DNA from: JAWKNZ01 sp041391425
GTDB taxonomy: Bacteria; Bdellovibrionota_B; Oligoflexia; Oligoflexales; JAWKNZ01
DNA: 64,000 bases
Direction of reading: 5' to 3'
Assembly (NCBI GenBank): GCA_041391425.1
Contig: JAWKNZ010000005.1
Location: 62,001-126,000 of the forward strand
Below are positions 39,282 to 49,597 of the stretch, piece after piece. The notes beneath the pieces are model-generated. The model worked only from the letters and a program-made list of their open reading frames with translations. It had not been told where the DNA came from and did not search any database. A program made the translations under genes and the position numbers. The number at the start of each line of letters is the position of its first letter. The stretch's first letter is position 1.

Positions 39282-40547
39282 TCAGCCTTTCGAGCGGATA
39301 AGCCGGGGGCGCGCCATTTTTATCAAACCCCTTGGCTTCCAAATCATCATCAACACCATCAGAACTCCAAAAATTAAAACCCGGTAACTAGCAAATTCGC
39401 GTAGTACTTCTGGTAATACAGTAAGAGCAACAGCAGCAAGGACGACACCCACGGACGACCCAAGCCCTCCGAGTACCACCACTGCTAAAATTAATGCTGA
39501 TTCAAAAAATGTAAATGAAGATGGATTCACAAATCCTTGATAGGCAGCAAAAAAGACACCAGCAATACCACCTATCATAGCTCCAGTGCTAAACGCAGAA
39601 AGCTTCACCGTAACATGATTAAGCCCTAACGAGCGGCAAGCAATTTCGTCCTCACGCAACGCTTCCCATGCCCGACCTATCGGCATTTTTTTAAGGCGCT
39701 CTCCACAATAGAGAACACAAGCCACTACGACTAACAATACTAAGTAAATAAACATGTATTTATAAGAACTTGAATACTCTATATTAAAATACTCATGAAA
39801 TGGAACTCCCCCTTGTTTTGCCCGTCTCGTGAATTCCAATCCCATAAAAGTTGGAACTGGAGCTCTAACGCCATTGGGGCCGCCTGTAAACTCAAGCCAA
39901 TTATTAAGGATGAGGCGGATAATTTCCCCAAACCCCAATGTGACAATCGCAAGATAATCTCCGTGCATTCTCAACACCGGAAACCCTAAAACTGCCCCAA
40001 AGCAAGCTGCTGTGAGTGCAGCACATGGAATAGCCCCCCAAAAACCAACCCCTAAATATTGGTAAGAAAGTGCATATCCATAAGCTCCAACCGCATAAAA
40101 AGCAACAAAACCTAGATCTAACAGCCCAGCCAAACCAACAACAATATTTAACCCTAATCCTAGCAATACATAAATGAGCGCTAATATAAAAACAGTAATC
40201 CAATATTTACTAAGTACAAATGGTATCGACGCCATAAGAATAAACAATGCGGAAAAAATTAGGATTTTACCTTTTAATGTGTGAAAAGAAAGCTTTTCTA
40301 ACAAAGATAAAGCTGAATCCTTCTTTTCCACATCCTTTGCTTTTAATAAAAAACCATACTGATCCAAAATAAAACGTAAAATCATCACAGTTAGTGCTAG
40401 CACCAAAGGGCGCTCAAAATGACTATCAAAATTATAGCCATCTAAAACTATTCCGGTGATCGGAGATAAGACAACGAAGGCCAGCACACCTGTGGCTAAA
40501 CTCTTCTTTAAAGAGTCCAATAATGATGGTTTTGTCACGCGATCCAT
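39282..40547 (-). CDS. livM: Branched-chain amino acid ABC transporter permease LivM
   Basis: A 421-residue permease with about 10-11 helices. The LivM core starts at about residue 110 (LALIYVLLGLGLNIVVGLAG), preceded by an N-terminal hydrophobic extension with two or three helices, as in proteobacterial LivM. The EAA-like loop for ATPase contact (MPIGRAWEALREDEIACRSLG) is clear. Its ATG overlaps the livH stop by one base. The C-terminus is basic (MARPRLIRSKG). Confidence 0.92.
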   Translation of the reverse strand: MDRVTKPSLLDSLKKSLATGVLAFVVLSPITGIVLDGYNFDSHFERPLVLALTVMILRFILDQYGFLLKAKDVEKKDSALSLLEKLSFHTLKGKILIFSALFILMASIPFVLSKYWITVFILALIYVLLGLGLNIVVGLAGLLDLGFVAFYAVGAYGYALSYQYLGVGFWGAIPCAALTAACFGAVLGFPVLRMHGDYLAIVTLGFGEIIRLILNNWLEFTGGPNGVRAPVPTFMGLEFTRRAKQGGVPFHEYFNIEYSSSYKYMFIYLVLLVVVACVLYCGERLKKMPIGRAWEALREDEIACRSLGLNHVTVKLSAFSTGAMIGGIAGVFFAAYQGFVNPSSFTFFESALILAVVVLGGLGSSVGVVLAAVALTVLPEVLREFASYRVLIFGVLMVLMMIWKPRGLIKMARPRLIRSKG

Positions 40548-41464
40548 TATACCTTTTCAACTTCTGGTTTTCCAAGTAAACCACTTGGCTTAAAGATTAA
40601 TATCAAGACGAGAAGAGAGAATGCGAAAACATCTTTGTAATCAGTATTGATAAATCCAGAGAATAAAGATTCAGAAAGCCCAAGCACTACACCACCCAAC
40701 AATGCCCCTGGCAATGACCCTATCCCTCCGAGGACTGCTGCAGTAAATGCCTTAATTCCAGTCACAAATCCGACAAAAAAATCAAAAGATCCATAATTCA
40801 TTGATACCAACACGCCAGCGACTGCTGCCATCGAAGAACCTAGCACAAACACTGTCGAAATGATCCTATTGGTATTGATCCCAAGAATTGCCGCCATTTT
40901 TTGATCTTGCTGGGTAGCCCTACAGGCGCGCCCTAAACTCGTACGATTGATGATATAACTCAAAACTCCCATACTCAATAACGACACAACAATTATTAAA
41001 ACCTGTACATAGGTGATCTGAAAAAAGTGCTGTCCTGATCCAAACTTGATTTCACCAGGCAATAGTGTTGGAATACCCTGATTACGAGCACCCTGACTAA
41101 TTTGTACATAGTTTTGTAAGATTAAGGACATTCCAATAGCAGAAATCAATGGTGCTAAACGCGTTGATGATCTCAGAGGCTTATACGCAAGCCTTTCAAT
41201 AGCCCATCCATAAAGGCTGGTAATAACTATGGCTCCGACTAAAGTTAGTGCTAGCGAAAGGAAAACAGAATCTACACCAAAGAAAGCCAGGCAGGCTAAA
41301 AATATCGCAGTCAAATATGCAGAAATCATGTAAATTTCGCCATGAGCAAAATTTATCATCCCGATAATACCATAAACCATAGTGTAACCAACAGCGATCA
41401 ACCCGTAGGTACAACCTAGAACCAAGCCATTTACAATTTGCTGTCCAAAAACAAACGCATCCAT
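40547..41464 (-). CDS. livH: Branched-chain amino acid ABC transporter permease LivH
   Basis: A 305-residue permease with about 8 helices. The family start GQQIVNGLVLGCTYGLIAVG and the coupling loop LGRACRATQQDQKMAAILGI are present. It pairs with LivM in the membrane. The gap back to livK is about 345 bases and contains a family B repeat. This unit of livHMGF may therefore be expressed partly apart from the binding protein. Confidence 0.92.
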   Translation of the reverse strand: MDAFVFGQQIVNGLVLGCTYGLIAVGYTMVYGIIGMINFAHGEIYMISAYLTAIFLACLAFFGVDSVFLSLALTLVGAIVITSLYGWAIERLAYKPLRSSTRLAPLISAIGMSLILQNYVQISQGARNQGIPTLLPGEIKFGSGQHFFQITYVQVLIIVVSLLSMGVLSYIINRTSLGRACRATQQDQKMAAILGINTNRIISTVFVLGSSMAAVAGVLVSMNYGSFDFFVGFVTGIKAFTAAVLGGIGSLPGALLGGVVLGLSESLFSGFINTDYKDVFAFSLLVLILIFKPSGLLGKPEVEKV

Positions 41465-41809
41465 TTACCAACAACCACATCTATGCAATTAGAATTAACA
41501 GCAGCACGCTACTACATTTTGGTAATATTTAAAACACTTATTAAGAAAAGCGAAGCCTGCTATGCTGTATTACACCTAAAGAACATTCGCCGTCTTACCA
41601 AACATACGGTTTCATCATATATTTTAGGCAAGCCTTATCTGATAGCTTTTAATCCTCTAAGTACTACAATCTATCTGATGATGCAATATCCGCATTTCAT
41701 CCAAAAAAACGTCTTCATTATAAAATATAACACTAGGACGCCCTTCATTAGCAGACTCTACACACATCAGACAGATTCTAACAACCTGTTAAGCCTTTGA
41801 ACTATCCTC
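41465..41809. other. Gap between livK and livH
   Basis: No gene is seen. The region contains a family B repeat at 41538-41650. In this operon type, a structure between the binding-protein gene and the membrane genes often lowers downstream expression; whether the repeat does so here is unknown. Confidence 0.4.
41538..41650 (+). repeat. Family B dispersed repeat, copy 3
   Basis: Aligns with 27936-28050 from TTATTAAG through GTATTACACCTAAAGAACATT to TTTTAGGCAAGCCTTATC and GATAG. The central part is more diverged than in copies 2 and 4. Confidence 0.65.
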
Positions 41810-42961
41810 TTATATTTTTTTGCCCGAAAGAGCACTTACTTCTGAATACTTGCCATTTGGACTCCACTTATACATAACATAGTCGGAAACCTTCAAATCG
41901 CCTTTGTCATCCCATGCTTTTTCGCCCATCACAGTAGGAACAGTATGAGCCTTTAACCATTTTGCAAGTGCAACTCCATCAGTTTTACCACCGGTACCTT
42001 TTACTGCAGCTGCAATCGCTTGAATCGTAGCATAAGCATAAAGAGTATACGATTCTGGCTCATATTTCTCCTTTCGAAACTCCTCAACAACTTTTTTTCC
42101 ATAAGGTAACTTACGAGGATCGGCACCAAAAGTCATAAAGGCGCCATCGACAAACTTGTTTCCACCTGCTGTCGTAACAAAATCAGTTGAAGCAATACCG
42201 TCTCCAGATACAAATTTAGCCTTTAAACCCTGTTCACGCATTTGTCTCAATAATGGTCCTGCCTCAGTATGCAAGCCGCCAAAATAAACTACATCAGCCT
42301 TCGTTGATTTAATCTTTGTAACGAGTGCGTTGAAATCTTTTTCACCACGAGTTAACCCTTCATAAAGAACTTCTTTTTTTCCAAGTTTATGTAGCTGTGC
42401 CATCATCGCGTCAGCAAGCCCTCGCCCGTATGTATCCTTATCGTGAACAACAACAACTTTTTTTGCTTTTAATTGGTTTACAATATAATTTGCAGCAACT
42501 ACACCTTGCTGGTCGTCTCGTCCGCAAGTTCTAAGGATGGTCTGCATTTTCCTCTCTGTCACTTTTGGATTTGTGGATGCCGGTGTAATCATCAAAACTC
42601 CAGCCTCATCATAAACGTTAGAGGAGGGGATAGTAGATGACGAGCAAAAATGTCCAACAACTGCTTGCACCTTATCTAAATCAACAAGCCTATTAGCAAC
42701 AGAAACAGCCTGTTTTGGCTCACACGCATCATCTGCCTTCACCAATTTAATTTTTATTCCATCAATACCACCTGCTTTATTGATATCATCTGCGGCCTTT
42801 TTTGTTCCTCTCCAAAGCTGCTCACCAAAAGCTGCATAAGCTCCACTATGCGGACCGGCAATGCCAATTTTGATTTCTTTAGCTTTGTCAGCATATGCAG
42901 GAGCAACAATAGCTACCCCCAATATCGACGTTGTTAAAAATTTTGCTAACAAATGTCTCAT
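41810..42961 (-). CDS. livK: Branched-chain amino acid binding protein LivK/LivJ
   Basis: A 383-residue periplasmic binding protein. The signal peptide ends around residue 24 (APAYADKAK). The family pattern IKIGIAGPHSGAYAAFGEQL and the C-terminal WLKAHTVPTVMGEKAWDDKGD are typical. A disulfide pair is likely (ADDACEPKQA and HFCSSST). It is the first gene of the liv block. The specificity could include other amino acids or urea relatives, but the full cluster supports Leu/Ile/Val. Confidence 0.92.
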   Translation of the reverse strand: MRHLLAKFLTTSILGVAIVAPAYADKAKEIKIGIAGPHSGAYAAFGEQLWRGTKKAADDINKAGGIDGIKIKLVKADDACEPKQAVSVANRLVDLDKVQAVVGHFCSSSTIPSSNVYDEAGVLMITPASTNPKVTERKMQTILRTCGRDDQQGVVAANYIVNQLKAKKVVVVHDKDTYGRGLADAMMAQLHKLGKKEVLYEGLTRGEKDFNALVTKIKSTKADVVYFGGLHTEAGPLLRQMREQGLKAKFVSGDGIASTDFVTTAGGNKFVDGAFMTFGADPRKLPYGKKVVEEFRKEKYEPESYTLYAYATIQAIAAAVKGTGGKTDGVALAKWLKAHTVPTVMGEKAWDDKGDLKVSDYVMYKWSPNGKYSEVSALSGKKI

Positions 42962-43387
42962 AAGACCTCCAAATGTAAAATTAGCCGCTATACAAATAAA
43001 TACAGCTTATTTTTCTGGCAAAAATAAAGTTATAAATTAACTTCGGTAATATTAATGCCAAATAGCGAGCTGAAATGAAACGATTATTTCCTATTTATTA
43101 CTTTATTTACAACTTTTTAAGGACATCTTAGTACTTAGAATGTATTTTTAGGACGTTATATTGCTAAAGAAAAAAGTTAATCTGCCTGTTTATAAATCAA
43201 TGAAATGCCATTTTGGCAAAATATAGATAGATTTATCTAAATCCTATATTTATGGTAGGCTTGTTGAGGTAGAATTTCATAGCCCTCAATTGAACAATGG
43301 TTGAACAATTTAATTTATAAGTTACATGCTTAATATTGATTTTTCTTGCAACAGCAAGCAAGTCATAAGAGTAAATTGAAGTAATCT
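42962..43387. other. Intergenic region upstream of livK and the glycosyltransferase
   Basis: About 425 AT-rich bases between divergent genes. It should hold the livK promoter (minus) and the glycosyltransferase promoter (plus). I see no repeat or RNA gene. Confidence 0.35.
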
Positions 43388-44541
43388 ATGGGAAATGACG
43401 CAGACAATCCTTTGATCTTTTGGGATGGCTATGGCTTAGATAGAGCCAATAGCGGCATTTATTCCCACTCCCATGCATTATCTTTAGAGTTGCAAAAATT
43501 AGGGATAAGACCCGTAATTATTGGTAAAGCAAACTGTGCTAAGTTATTTTCTGGTCTAAACTGCATTGAACTACCAAGAGCAAAATGGTTTCAACGCCTC
43601 GCAAACTCTAAAGTTGTATGGCCAAATAGAGTTTTGCATCACCTAGCTATGTTGTTAGAAAAACAAGAGAGCTCCAATGAAACCATCATCCTTCATGGCT
43701 TAAGTAACTTAAACATACCAATTGACAAAAATATTACAAAAGACTTCAATTTAAAGGTGTCATTACGATTCACGATCTGATCCCGCTACTTGCTCCAAAA
43801 AGCATTTCAAAGGCTTATTATCGACAGTTTAAATATTTACTCCCACGGATTATGCAGACCGCTGACAAAATCATATCTGTATCTCGCTGGACAACCGAAG
43901 GTCTTGCACACCTTTTTCCTAGTTTTGCGCACAAAATTGTTACCATCCCCAACGGTTTTTATGAATTCGATAAAGAGCAGAAGTTTAGCGGAGAATTGTT
44001 AAAAACGGGAAGTACCATTAAGCTCCTAGCTGTTTCTAGGTTTGAATCATACAAACGCTTAGAACTTCTGTGCAATATCCTCTATAAGAAACCCCACGAA
44101 TTCAAAGCAATACTTGTTACCGACGATCACGGAGTAAAATGGGCTCACAAAAATGCGCCAGCCTTGATAAAGCTGGGATCCCTACGAGTTGTATCCAATA
44201 TTGACAAAAATGCTCTCAAAAAGCTTTATAGAGAATCCAATGTTTTTGTACACCCAAGCCTCTATGAGGGTTTCTGCCTCCCAGCAGCCGAAGCCTTGGC
44301 GTCTGGAACTCCCGTGGTCTATACAAGTGGTAGTGCCCTAGACGAAACTGTAGGTAATTTGGTGGGCGTTCCGATGAACCAATCAGCCACAATTTTCGAC
44401 TGGATAACGGCTATCGAATATGCAGCCAATCTAAAGTTTACTCAAAAATTTCACCGTGATATTGGAGATCATATAGAGAAGGCTCCAAAATGGGATAGCA
44501 GCGCTAAACACCTTGCCAAAGTATATTATTCTCTCGTTTAA
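43388..44541 (+). pseudogene. GT4-family glycosyltransferase, interrupted by one frameshift
   Basis: A glycosyltransferase of the GT-B fold, GT4-like. The N-terminal part has WDGYGLDRANSGIYSHSHAL. The C-terminal nucleotide-sugar site is in HPSLYEGFCLPAAEALASG. The frame is lost in the A3 run at 43753-43755; one more A restores ...DFNLKGVITIHDLIPLLAPK, with the HDLIP motif typical of such enzymes. Restored length is 384 residues. It probably transfers a sugar to a cell-surface glycan. The gene stands alone, so its pathway is unknown. Confidence 0.82.
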
Positions 44542-44565
44542 AGTTGAAAAGCTTCTTAGAACAGC

Positions 44566-44847
44566 TTATTTCTCTTCAGTAAGTTCACCTACAAGATCGT
44601 CAATACCAGCACGATATTGTTCCCTTGCTCTCAATGCAATTTTTTTCATTTCCTCCTCGAATACTCCAGTTTCTCTCATAAAAACCATAGAGTTAATTAC
44701 CTCCTGGCACATAGTTTTATTCATGTCTTTTTCTTTTAAAGACCAACTAAATTGTGTCTTACATAAGGTGGTCAAAGTCGATCTATCAATGTCAGGATAC
44801 TCTTTTGCTAAAACAACTACTGCATCCTTTATGATTGAATTACTCAC
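44566..44847 (-). CDS. Hypothetical protein, 93 residues
   Basis: A small, mostly helical, charged protein without a membrane segment or signal. The start is a GTG with a strong AAGGAGG site 9 bases upstream, which supports it being translated. It is convergent with the glycosyltransferase. Sequence features are two Cys (TLCKTQF and TMCQEVI) and an acidic end (DDLVGELTEEK). I do not recognise a family. Confidence 0.6.
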   Translation of the reverse strand: MSNSIIKDAVVVLAKEYPDIDRSTLTTLCKTQFSWSLKEKDMNKTMCQEVINSMVFMRETGVFEEEMKKIALRAREQYRAGIDDLVGELTEEK

Positions 44848-44950
44848 TCTTAACCTCCTTGCACATTTATTCTCATAACTCTTATGTTAAAAAATAGCGT
44901 TATCAAAAAGTAAAGAAAGAATATTAAATTTACTTACTCATAACGATTAT

Positions 44951-45114
44951 ACCCGGGATTTGAAATTTTTGAAAAACTGTAGTATTTTCACCGGATTCGA
45001 AGTTCGCTCAGGTGCTAGGCGCGAGAGGTGGGAAACCGCAGTGTACATGTTGGTACATGAGGATTTCCTGACGACAAAGCGACGACGCAACCGGCTAGAA
45101 ATTCGGATCCGGGT
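44951..45114. repeat. Family C long inverted repeat, copy 1
   Basis: An approximately 164-base imperfect palindrome. Outer ends are ACCCGGGATTTGAAATTT and AAATTCGGATCCGGGT; the centre is GTGTACATGTTGGTACATGA. The same centre recurs at 63448-63561, and a looser form at 54197-54384. Confidence 0.65.
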
Positions 45115-45143
45115 TAATTTCTGAAAGAACTTATAAATTACGT

Positions 45144-45166
45144 TATATTAGAATGTTTCTAATATA
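45144..45166. repeat. Perfect 10-bp palindrome
   Basis: TATATTAGAA and TTCTAATATA around a 3-base loop. It lies about 70 bases downstream of the envelope operon (minus strand). No T-run follows. It could be a protein-binding site or a weak terminator. Confidence 0.5.
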
Positions 45167-45234
45167 ATATCAGCTATTCCTCTTAAACGATATAGTCAAG
45201 CTATTTTGTAATTATACAATAAATGGGCTAAAGG

Positions 45235-46170
45235 TTACATCGATAAGGAGATTTTATCACCGACTCTTGGTGCTGGTTTGGCTGGTTTTTGAAATGTCAA
45301 TTTAAGAATAGCAAAAGGTCCTGATGATTTAATCACTTTAAGTAAAGCAGTGCCATTTCTATAATCTTTATTCACTAAGTTAACTTTCGCACTTTCTCCT
45401 AAAACAACTGCCTGCCCACCTGGTTTGAGCAACCTTTGCAGGCCTGCCACCAAATAATATTTGCCTTTCTTATCTAAAATGACACCATTGTATCCCAAAC
45501 TTGAAAGGATCCAATCATAAATTAGCGTCACTTCTTGGCTATCTTTCATCTCTTTAGCTAACTTAGGGCGACCAGTATCACTTACTATTTCAATAGATTT
45601 TCCATTATCATACCTAAGGCTCCAGTGACTTTGCTTATCATCTGGAACGTGTAATGCCAAATCCGCATTCGATAATCCAAATAAAATTTGAACAGATCGT
45701 TCAGCACCACGCTCCGTTTTCTTAATACGTTTAATCAATGCCTTATTGAACAACTGAGAAAAGCCTAGAGCATCATCATCGATTAATCGTAACATTCCCA
45801 TTTCATTAAAAACCTTCGTATCAATCTTTTTTAATCTGAAGTCCCCTTTTTCCGACATCGACTCGACCACTGCTACATTTAAGGGTAAGTAATGCTGATC
45901 TGCTAAATCTTGTAATTTATTAATACCCTCATTGAGCCAAGCATTGAAGTTTTGAGGCTTAGAATTCGCCTCGCCTGTATCAGATTGCTTTTTATCAATC
46001 GTTCTCTTATTGCCAATTCTTACGTTTTCATCCGCATAAGCCACCACCTCTATGTATAATCCAACTAAAATCAAGAAAATTATTATAGCTTTTAGGATGC
46101 CTTTAATGGAAATTACAAAAAGCAGTAATCTTTTGTTCAGATTTGATAATTTTATTATACCTTGACGCAT
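45235..46170 (-). CDS. Secreted or membrane-anchored protein of unknown function (last gene of FecR operon)
   Basis: A 311-residue protein with a hydrophobic N-terminal segment at about 22-46 that serves as anchor or signal (ending near VVAYADEN). The rest is soluble, mixed alpha/beta. A C-terminal region (GQAVVLGESAKVNLVNKDYR) resembles a beta-rich FlgA/SAF-like end, but this is weak. It follows the barrel gene by 20 bases. The same-strand spacing with three upstream genes suggests one operon with the FecR protein. I do not recognise a family. Confidence 0.6.
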   Translation of the reverse strand: MRQGIIKLSNLNKRLLLFVISIKGILKAIIIFLILVGLYIEVVAYADENVRIGNKRTIDKKQSDTGEANSKPQNFNAWLNEGINKLQDLADQHYLPLNVAVVESMSEKGDFRLKKIDTKVFNEMGMLRLIDDDALGFSQLFNKALIKRIKKTERGAERSVQILFGLSNADLALHVPDDKQSHWSLRYDNGKSIEIVSDTGRPKLAKEMKDSQEVTLIYDWILSSLGYNGVILDKKGKYYLVAGLQRLLKPGGQAVVLGESAKVNLVNKDYRNGTALLKVIKSSGPFAILKLTFQKPAKPAPRVGDKISLSM

Positions 46171-46190
46171 TAATCATACCCTAACAATTT

Positions 46191-47798
46191 TCACCAAGAA
46201 AACGACAGCCCTCCACCGGCGTATGCTTGAACATAGGTAATTGAATTCACCACACTTTTCAAAACAACATTTGGATCTTCTTTCTCGATTTTTTCTACAT
46301 AAATATTATCTCCAGCCATAAATGCCAATGCAGAAATAGTATAAGCTTTGGTCCCGATCCTAAAATCCAAGAGCCGGTACATAAAATCTATTCCTCCCCG
46401 CTGCGTCACCACATTTGCAGAATCTTTAGCTTTTGACATCGCAAATGCAAAATCCCTGTTGTACCAAAGCCTAAGTATATAATTAACACCAGTCCACTCG
46501 GCGCCTAATCCTAAACCAAAACTTAAAGCGTTTTTAGTCTCGAATGTAACAACTTCATCTCCATTAGGTAAGTCAATTAAAAAACTCCACTGACCTATAG
46601 CTGGTGTAATATCAATACTATCAACAAGAAAAGGCATCTTAAAACGAAACGACCAATTTAACACGACCCGCAAAGCTTCGAATCTGCCTATATCTCCGTT
46701 ATCATTAATCTTATCTTCTACCCTAGGCCAATTATCAGCGACTAATCTGAAGCCATCAAACCAACCAGATCTTATTTCTGCAAACAGACCGACAAATCTA
46801 GCTTTATCTGCATAAGCAACTCCTTTTAATTGTGGAAAGCCAAAACGAGCACCTAGATATGCCGAACTTATAGGAGCAGTTAAAATACTAGTCAAGAAGC
46901 TCTTATTTTCCATATAGTCGTATACGCTGTCACTTTCGATAGCCTTGTGAATTTTTCTAATCACCTTCTTTTTCTCAGATCTAAGTTGTCCTGGACCTTG
47001 ATAATAATGAGCCCAAATCGCCCCATCAGTCATGTCAATAGATTCGGGATTTAGGACTTTCCAACTAAGAACGACCTTGGACTTCTGCTCTTTTTTTTGA
47101 TGAAGAGCCTTATCAAGCTCTAGGACTTCCACGACTACTTTCTGAGTTTCTGACACCTTTCTCAATTTCCATAGCTTAAACCGCCTATCCCAACCAATCT
47201 TAAACAAAGTCAATTTTTCAGGATAATTAACATTTTCCTCTAAGCTATTAATAGAAGAAAAGTTCAACACTATTTTTCCTGACTTTTTATCAAAATTTTT
47301 TTCTGTCAACCTCATTGCCACAGGTAGATAATCAATTAAATAAGTTACTATCCCTTGTAGTAAATCCCTATTACGCAGCAATAAAATACTTTTATCAGAA
47401 CCTGGTAAAATAAGTTTAGAAAAAATTCCAATATTTGCTCGTTTACCTTGAATCGTCATTACCATTTTTTTTATCGAATCATTAATTTTTAGCTCGACTT
47501 CACGATTAGTCGAGTTAGATCTACCTTTATCACTTTCTGGATCATCACAAGAATAAGATGAAAACAACCCCTGTCCCCAAGCACTTGAAGGATTAACAAA
47601 AGCCTCACCTACGGTTTTGCAAACCATCGGCCATTCTTTATTTAAAGCTTCAACATCAAGCATCTCGTCATCATGATTATGTTGCCAAGATATACGAATA
47701 CTATATGGCTCAACCATAAACTTCCCTATACTTTCACCAGCTAAAACAATCATGGATAAAGTATAGGGAATTATAATTGTACACATTATTTTTAACAT
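46191..47798 (-). CDS. Secreted protein with probable C-terminal outer-membrane beta-barrel
   Basis: An approximately 535-residue protein. A signal peptide (TIIIPYTLSMIVLAGES) is followed by a large N-terminal domain to about residue 290. The remaining part alternates aromatic and polar residues and ends in GGGLSFSW, a typical outer-membrane barrel ending. The ATG at 47798 is preferred over a GTG at 47810, which lies only 2 bases after the fecR stop. It is the third gene of the operon with the phosphatase and FecR protein. I do not recognise the family; a partner in the outer membrane for the FecR protein is a reasonable inference. Confidence 0.65.
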   Translation of the reverse strand: MLKIMCTIIIPYTLSMIVLAGESIGKFMVEPYSIRISWQHNHDDEMLDVEALNKEWPMVCKTVGEAFVNPSSAWGQGLFSSYSCDDPESDKGRSNSTNREVELKINDSIKKMVMTIQGKRANIGIFSKLILPGSDKSILLLRNRDLLQGIVTYLIDYLPVAMRLTEKNFDKKSGKIVLNFSSINSLEENVNYPEKLTLFKIGWDRRFKLWKLRKVSETQKVVVEVLELDKALHQKKEQKSKVVLSWKVLNPESIDMTDGAIWAHYYQGPGQLRSEKKKVIRKIHKAIESDSVYDYMENKSFLTSILTAPISSAYLGARFGFPQLKGVAYADKARFVGLFAEIRSGWFDGFRLVADNWPRVEDKINDNGDIGRFEALRVVLNWSFRFKMPFLVDSIDITPAIGQWSFLIDLPNGDEVVTFETKNALSFGLGLGAEWTGVNYILRLWYNRDFAFAMSKAKDSANVVTQRGGIDFMYRLLDFRIGTKAYTISALAFMAGDNIYVEKIEKEDPNVVLKSVVNSITYVQAYAGGGLSFSW

Positions 47799-47812
47799 TG
47801 TGCTTACCACTG

Positions 47813-49495
47813 CTAATCCAAACTTATAATTTTCACATTCTCTTTAAAGAAGAATTGAACATCTTCAAAGAGCGTTTGTATGGCTTTTGGGTCATTTCTG
47901 ATTAGACTTTCTTTCACAGGAACTAGCTGCTTCGAATCAAGCAAATAAACTATATCATTCGAACTTCTCCCATATATATAATCTTTGAGTTGATAGAAAG
48001 AGTTGACACCTCGCAGATATGCCTGTGGATTTCCCTCAAATGCTAATTGCGCTCCTAATATCTTACCAACAGCAACAATTTCCTCTACCGTCAAAGATCT
48101 AGCTGACAGCTTCCCTACAATAGAACTATTATCAATGAAATACACACCATCTTTGAAAAATTTCCCTTTAAAGGATCTAAGTTTGAAAGTAGGATCACCA
48201 TTCATCAATGCTAATAAACTTAACAAATGTTTTTTTGTCCTAACTTTTATGTCATAGGAGCGACTCGCTTTCTTATAAGATTGTTCTATCCATTCACCCT
48301 TCTTGTATGGTTTCGGATTTAAGCGAGAAAAAGAAATCGAGTAGTTTAAATTTGGTAAATCTGCAAATGATTTTAGCACAACCTTAGTCTGGGGATTTGC
48401 AAAAGAATCTGTCGGATGATGTCCAGCCTGCAAGCCATTTTTTATACCTCTTGCCCCAGCCTGCAGTAAAATACTTTTCCCTTGTGTTCTTTCTAAAGAA
48501 GCCACCAAATCCATTCCAGGGATACTAGCAATTCCTCCGTTTCCTCCTAATGACGTCTCTGGATATACTTGCCCCATACTTGAATGCCCCAATTTAACTA
48601 ATCCTAAATATTTCCCTAAATGACTATTAGATTTTGCAGCCAATGCAACTCGTAATGAACTATTTTTCAATGGTATAGGTGTCCACAGACGAGCGCCATT
48701 TGTCGGCCAAGAAATATAAGGAAAATCTTTTGCACTCAGTAAATCTATAATAGATTTGCTTTTTTTTGACTCTAAATCTTTTTCAGGCTCAGGGTCAATT
48801 AAAGCAATTTTTTTTCCAGCAGGCGGCAAATCTACAGACGCCTCTATTGGTTTACTTTGTATGGAAACTAATCTAACCTTTGGGTTTTTCAAAGCTGAGA
48901 GCATTTTCGGTTGTATTGGGATTCCAATAAGACTGTTCTTACTAAGCTTCTTTTCTAGCTTTGCATTTGCATCCACTAAACTTATATTCCCTTCGATCAC
49001 CTTTAAGTCAGCTTGTTTTTTACCACCCATTTTAGATAGTCTTAAGCTGGAGTTAGCGTTAAGTTTAAGATTTGCTTCTCCAGATTTAATCTGCAATTTA
49101 TTTCTTAAGCTTGCTACTCTTTTAGACGTCTTTTTTGCCTCAATGGTACCTTGTAATAAAGTCACCAATATATCTGGTGTTCCTGATTCGTCTTTAATGC
49201 TTAATGCTACCAAGCTATTTTCATCTAATTCCAATCGACGCCCATCTAAAAACTCGATTTCAGCAGCCGAGTAAATACCGGTAGAAATCACATCACCTTC
49301 ATAAAATTGATGATTTTCACCCAAATCGCGCCACAATGCTAAATCGATCGGTCTTACTTTCACCTCTCCAAGCTGAATATTTAATTTCGCAATCGGAGTT
49401 CGATTTGAATTAAAATATTGATCCAAGTGATCCAATGCATAGATACTTGATGAGATGCAAATTAGCCATAACATATGAAATATAGCTGCGTTCAA
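47813..49495 (-). CDS. FecR-domain secreted protein
   Basis: A 560-residue protein with a signal peptide (LWLICISSSIYA) and a FecR domain at about 40-175: EGDVISTGIYSAAEIEFLDG followed by LVTLLQGTIEAKK. Unlike canonical FecR (a membrane anti-sigma), it has no cytosolic N-terminus, so the domain likely senses or binds in the periplasm. The rest (175-560) is of unknown fold and rich in Lys/Ser. The start is TTG with a GAGG site 8 bases upstream. It follows the SpoIIE phosphatase by 100 bases and overlaps nothing. Confidence 0.78.
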   Translation of the reverse strand: MNAAIFHMLWLICISSSIYALDHLDQYFNSNRTPIAKLNIQLGEVKVRPIDLALWRDLGENHQFYEGDVISTGIYSAAEIEFLDGRRLELDENSLVALSIKDESGTPDILVTLLQGTIEAKKTSKRVASLRNKLQIKSGEANLKLNANSSLRLSKMGGKKQADLKVIEGNISLVDANAKLEKKLSKNSLIGIPIQPKMLSALKNPKVRLVSIQSKPIEASVDLPPAGKKIALIDPEPEKDLESKKSKSIIDLLSAKDFPYISWPTNGARLWTPIPLKNSSLRVALAAKSNSHLGKYLGLVKLGHSSMGQVYPETSLGGNGGIASIPGMDLVASLERTQGKSILLQAGARGIKNGLQAGHHPTDSFANPQTKVVLKSFADLPNLNYSISFSRLNPKPYKKGEWIEQSYKKASRSYDIKVRTKKHLLSLLALMNGDPTFKLRSFKGKFFKDGVYFIDNSSIVGKLSARSLTVEEIVAVGKILGAQLAFEGNPQAYLRGVNSFYQLKDYIYGRSSNDIVYLLDSKQLVPVKESLIRNDPKAIQTLFEDVQFFFKENVKIISLD

Positions 49496-49597
49496 TCTCT
49501 ACCTCAATTTTTGTTCTAGAAGCTGCGATTAATCTATTTTTAAGGCGGAATTACAAACAAATCAATACCAGACCTATTAAAAAGATTGATATATTTT

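Larger units (their letters stand above)
44848..45234. other. Intergenic region with a family C repeat and a perfect palindrome
   Basis: No coding region is seen. It holds the family C element at 44951-45114 and the palindrome at 45144-45166, and should contain the promoter of the 93-residue gene. Confidence 0.45.

Noticed and set aside
48756..49274. 172-residue frame opposite the FecR gene
   Set aside because: It is antisense to a well-supported gene, has a hydrophobic low-complexity composition and no ribosome site.
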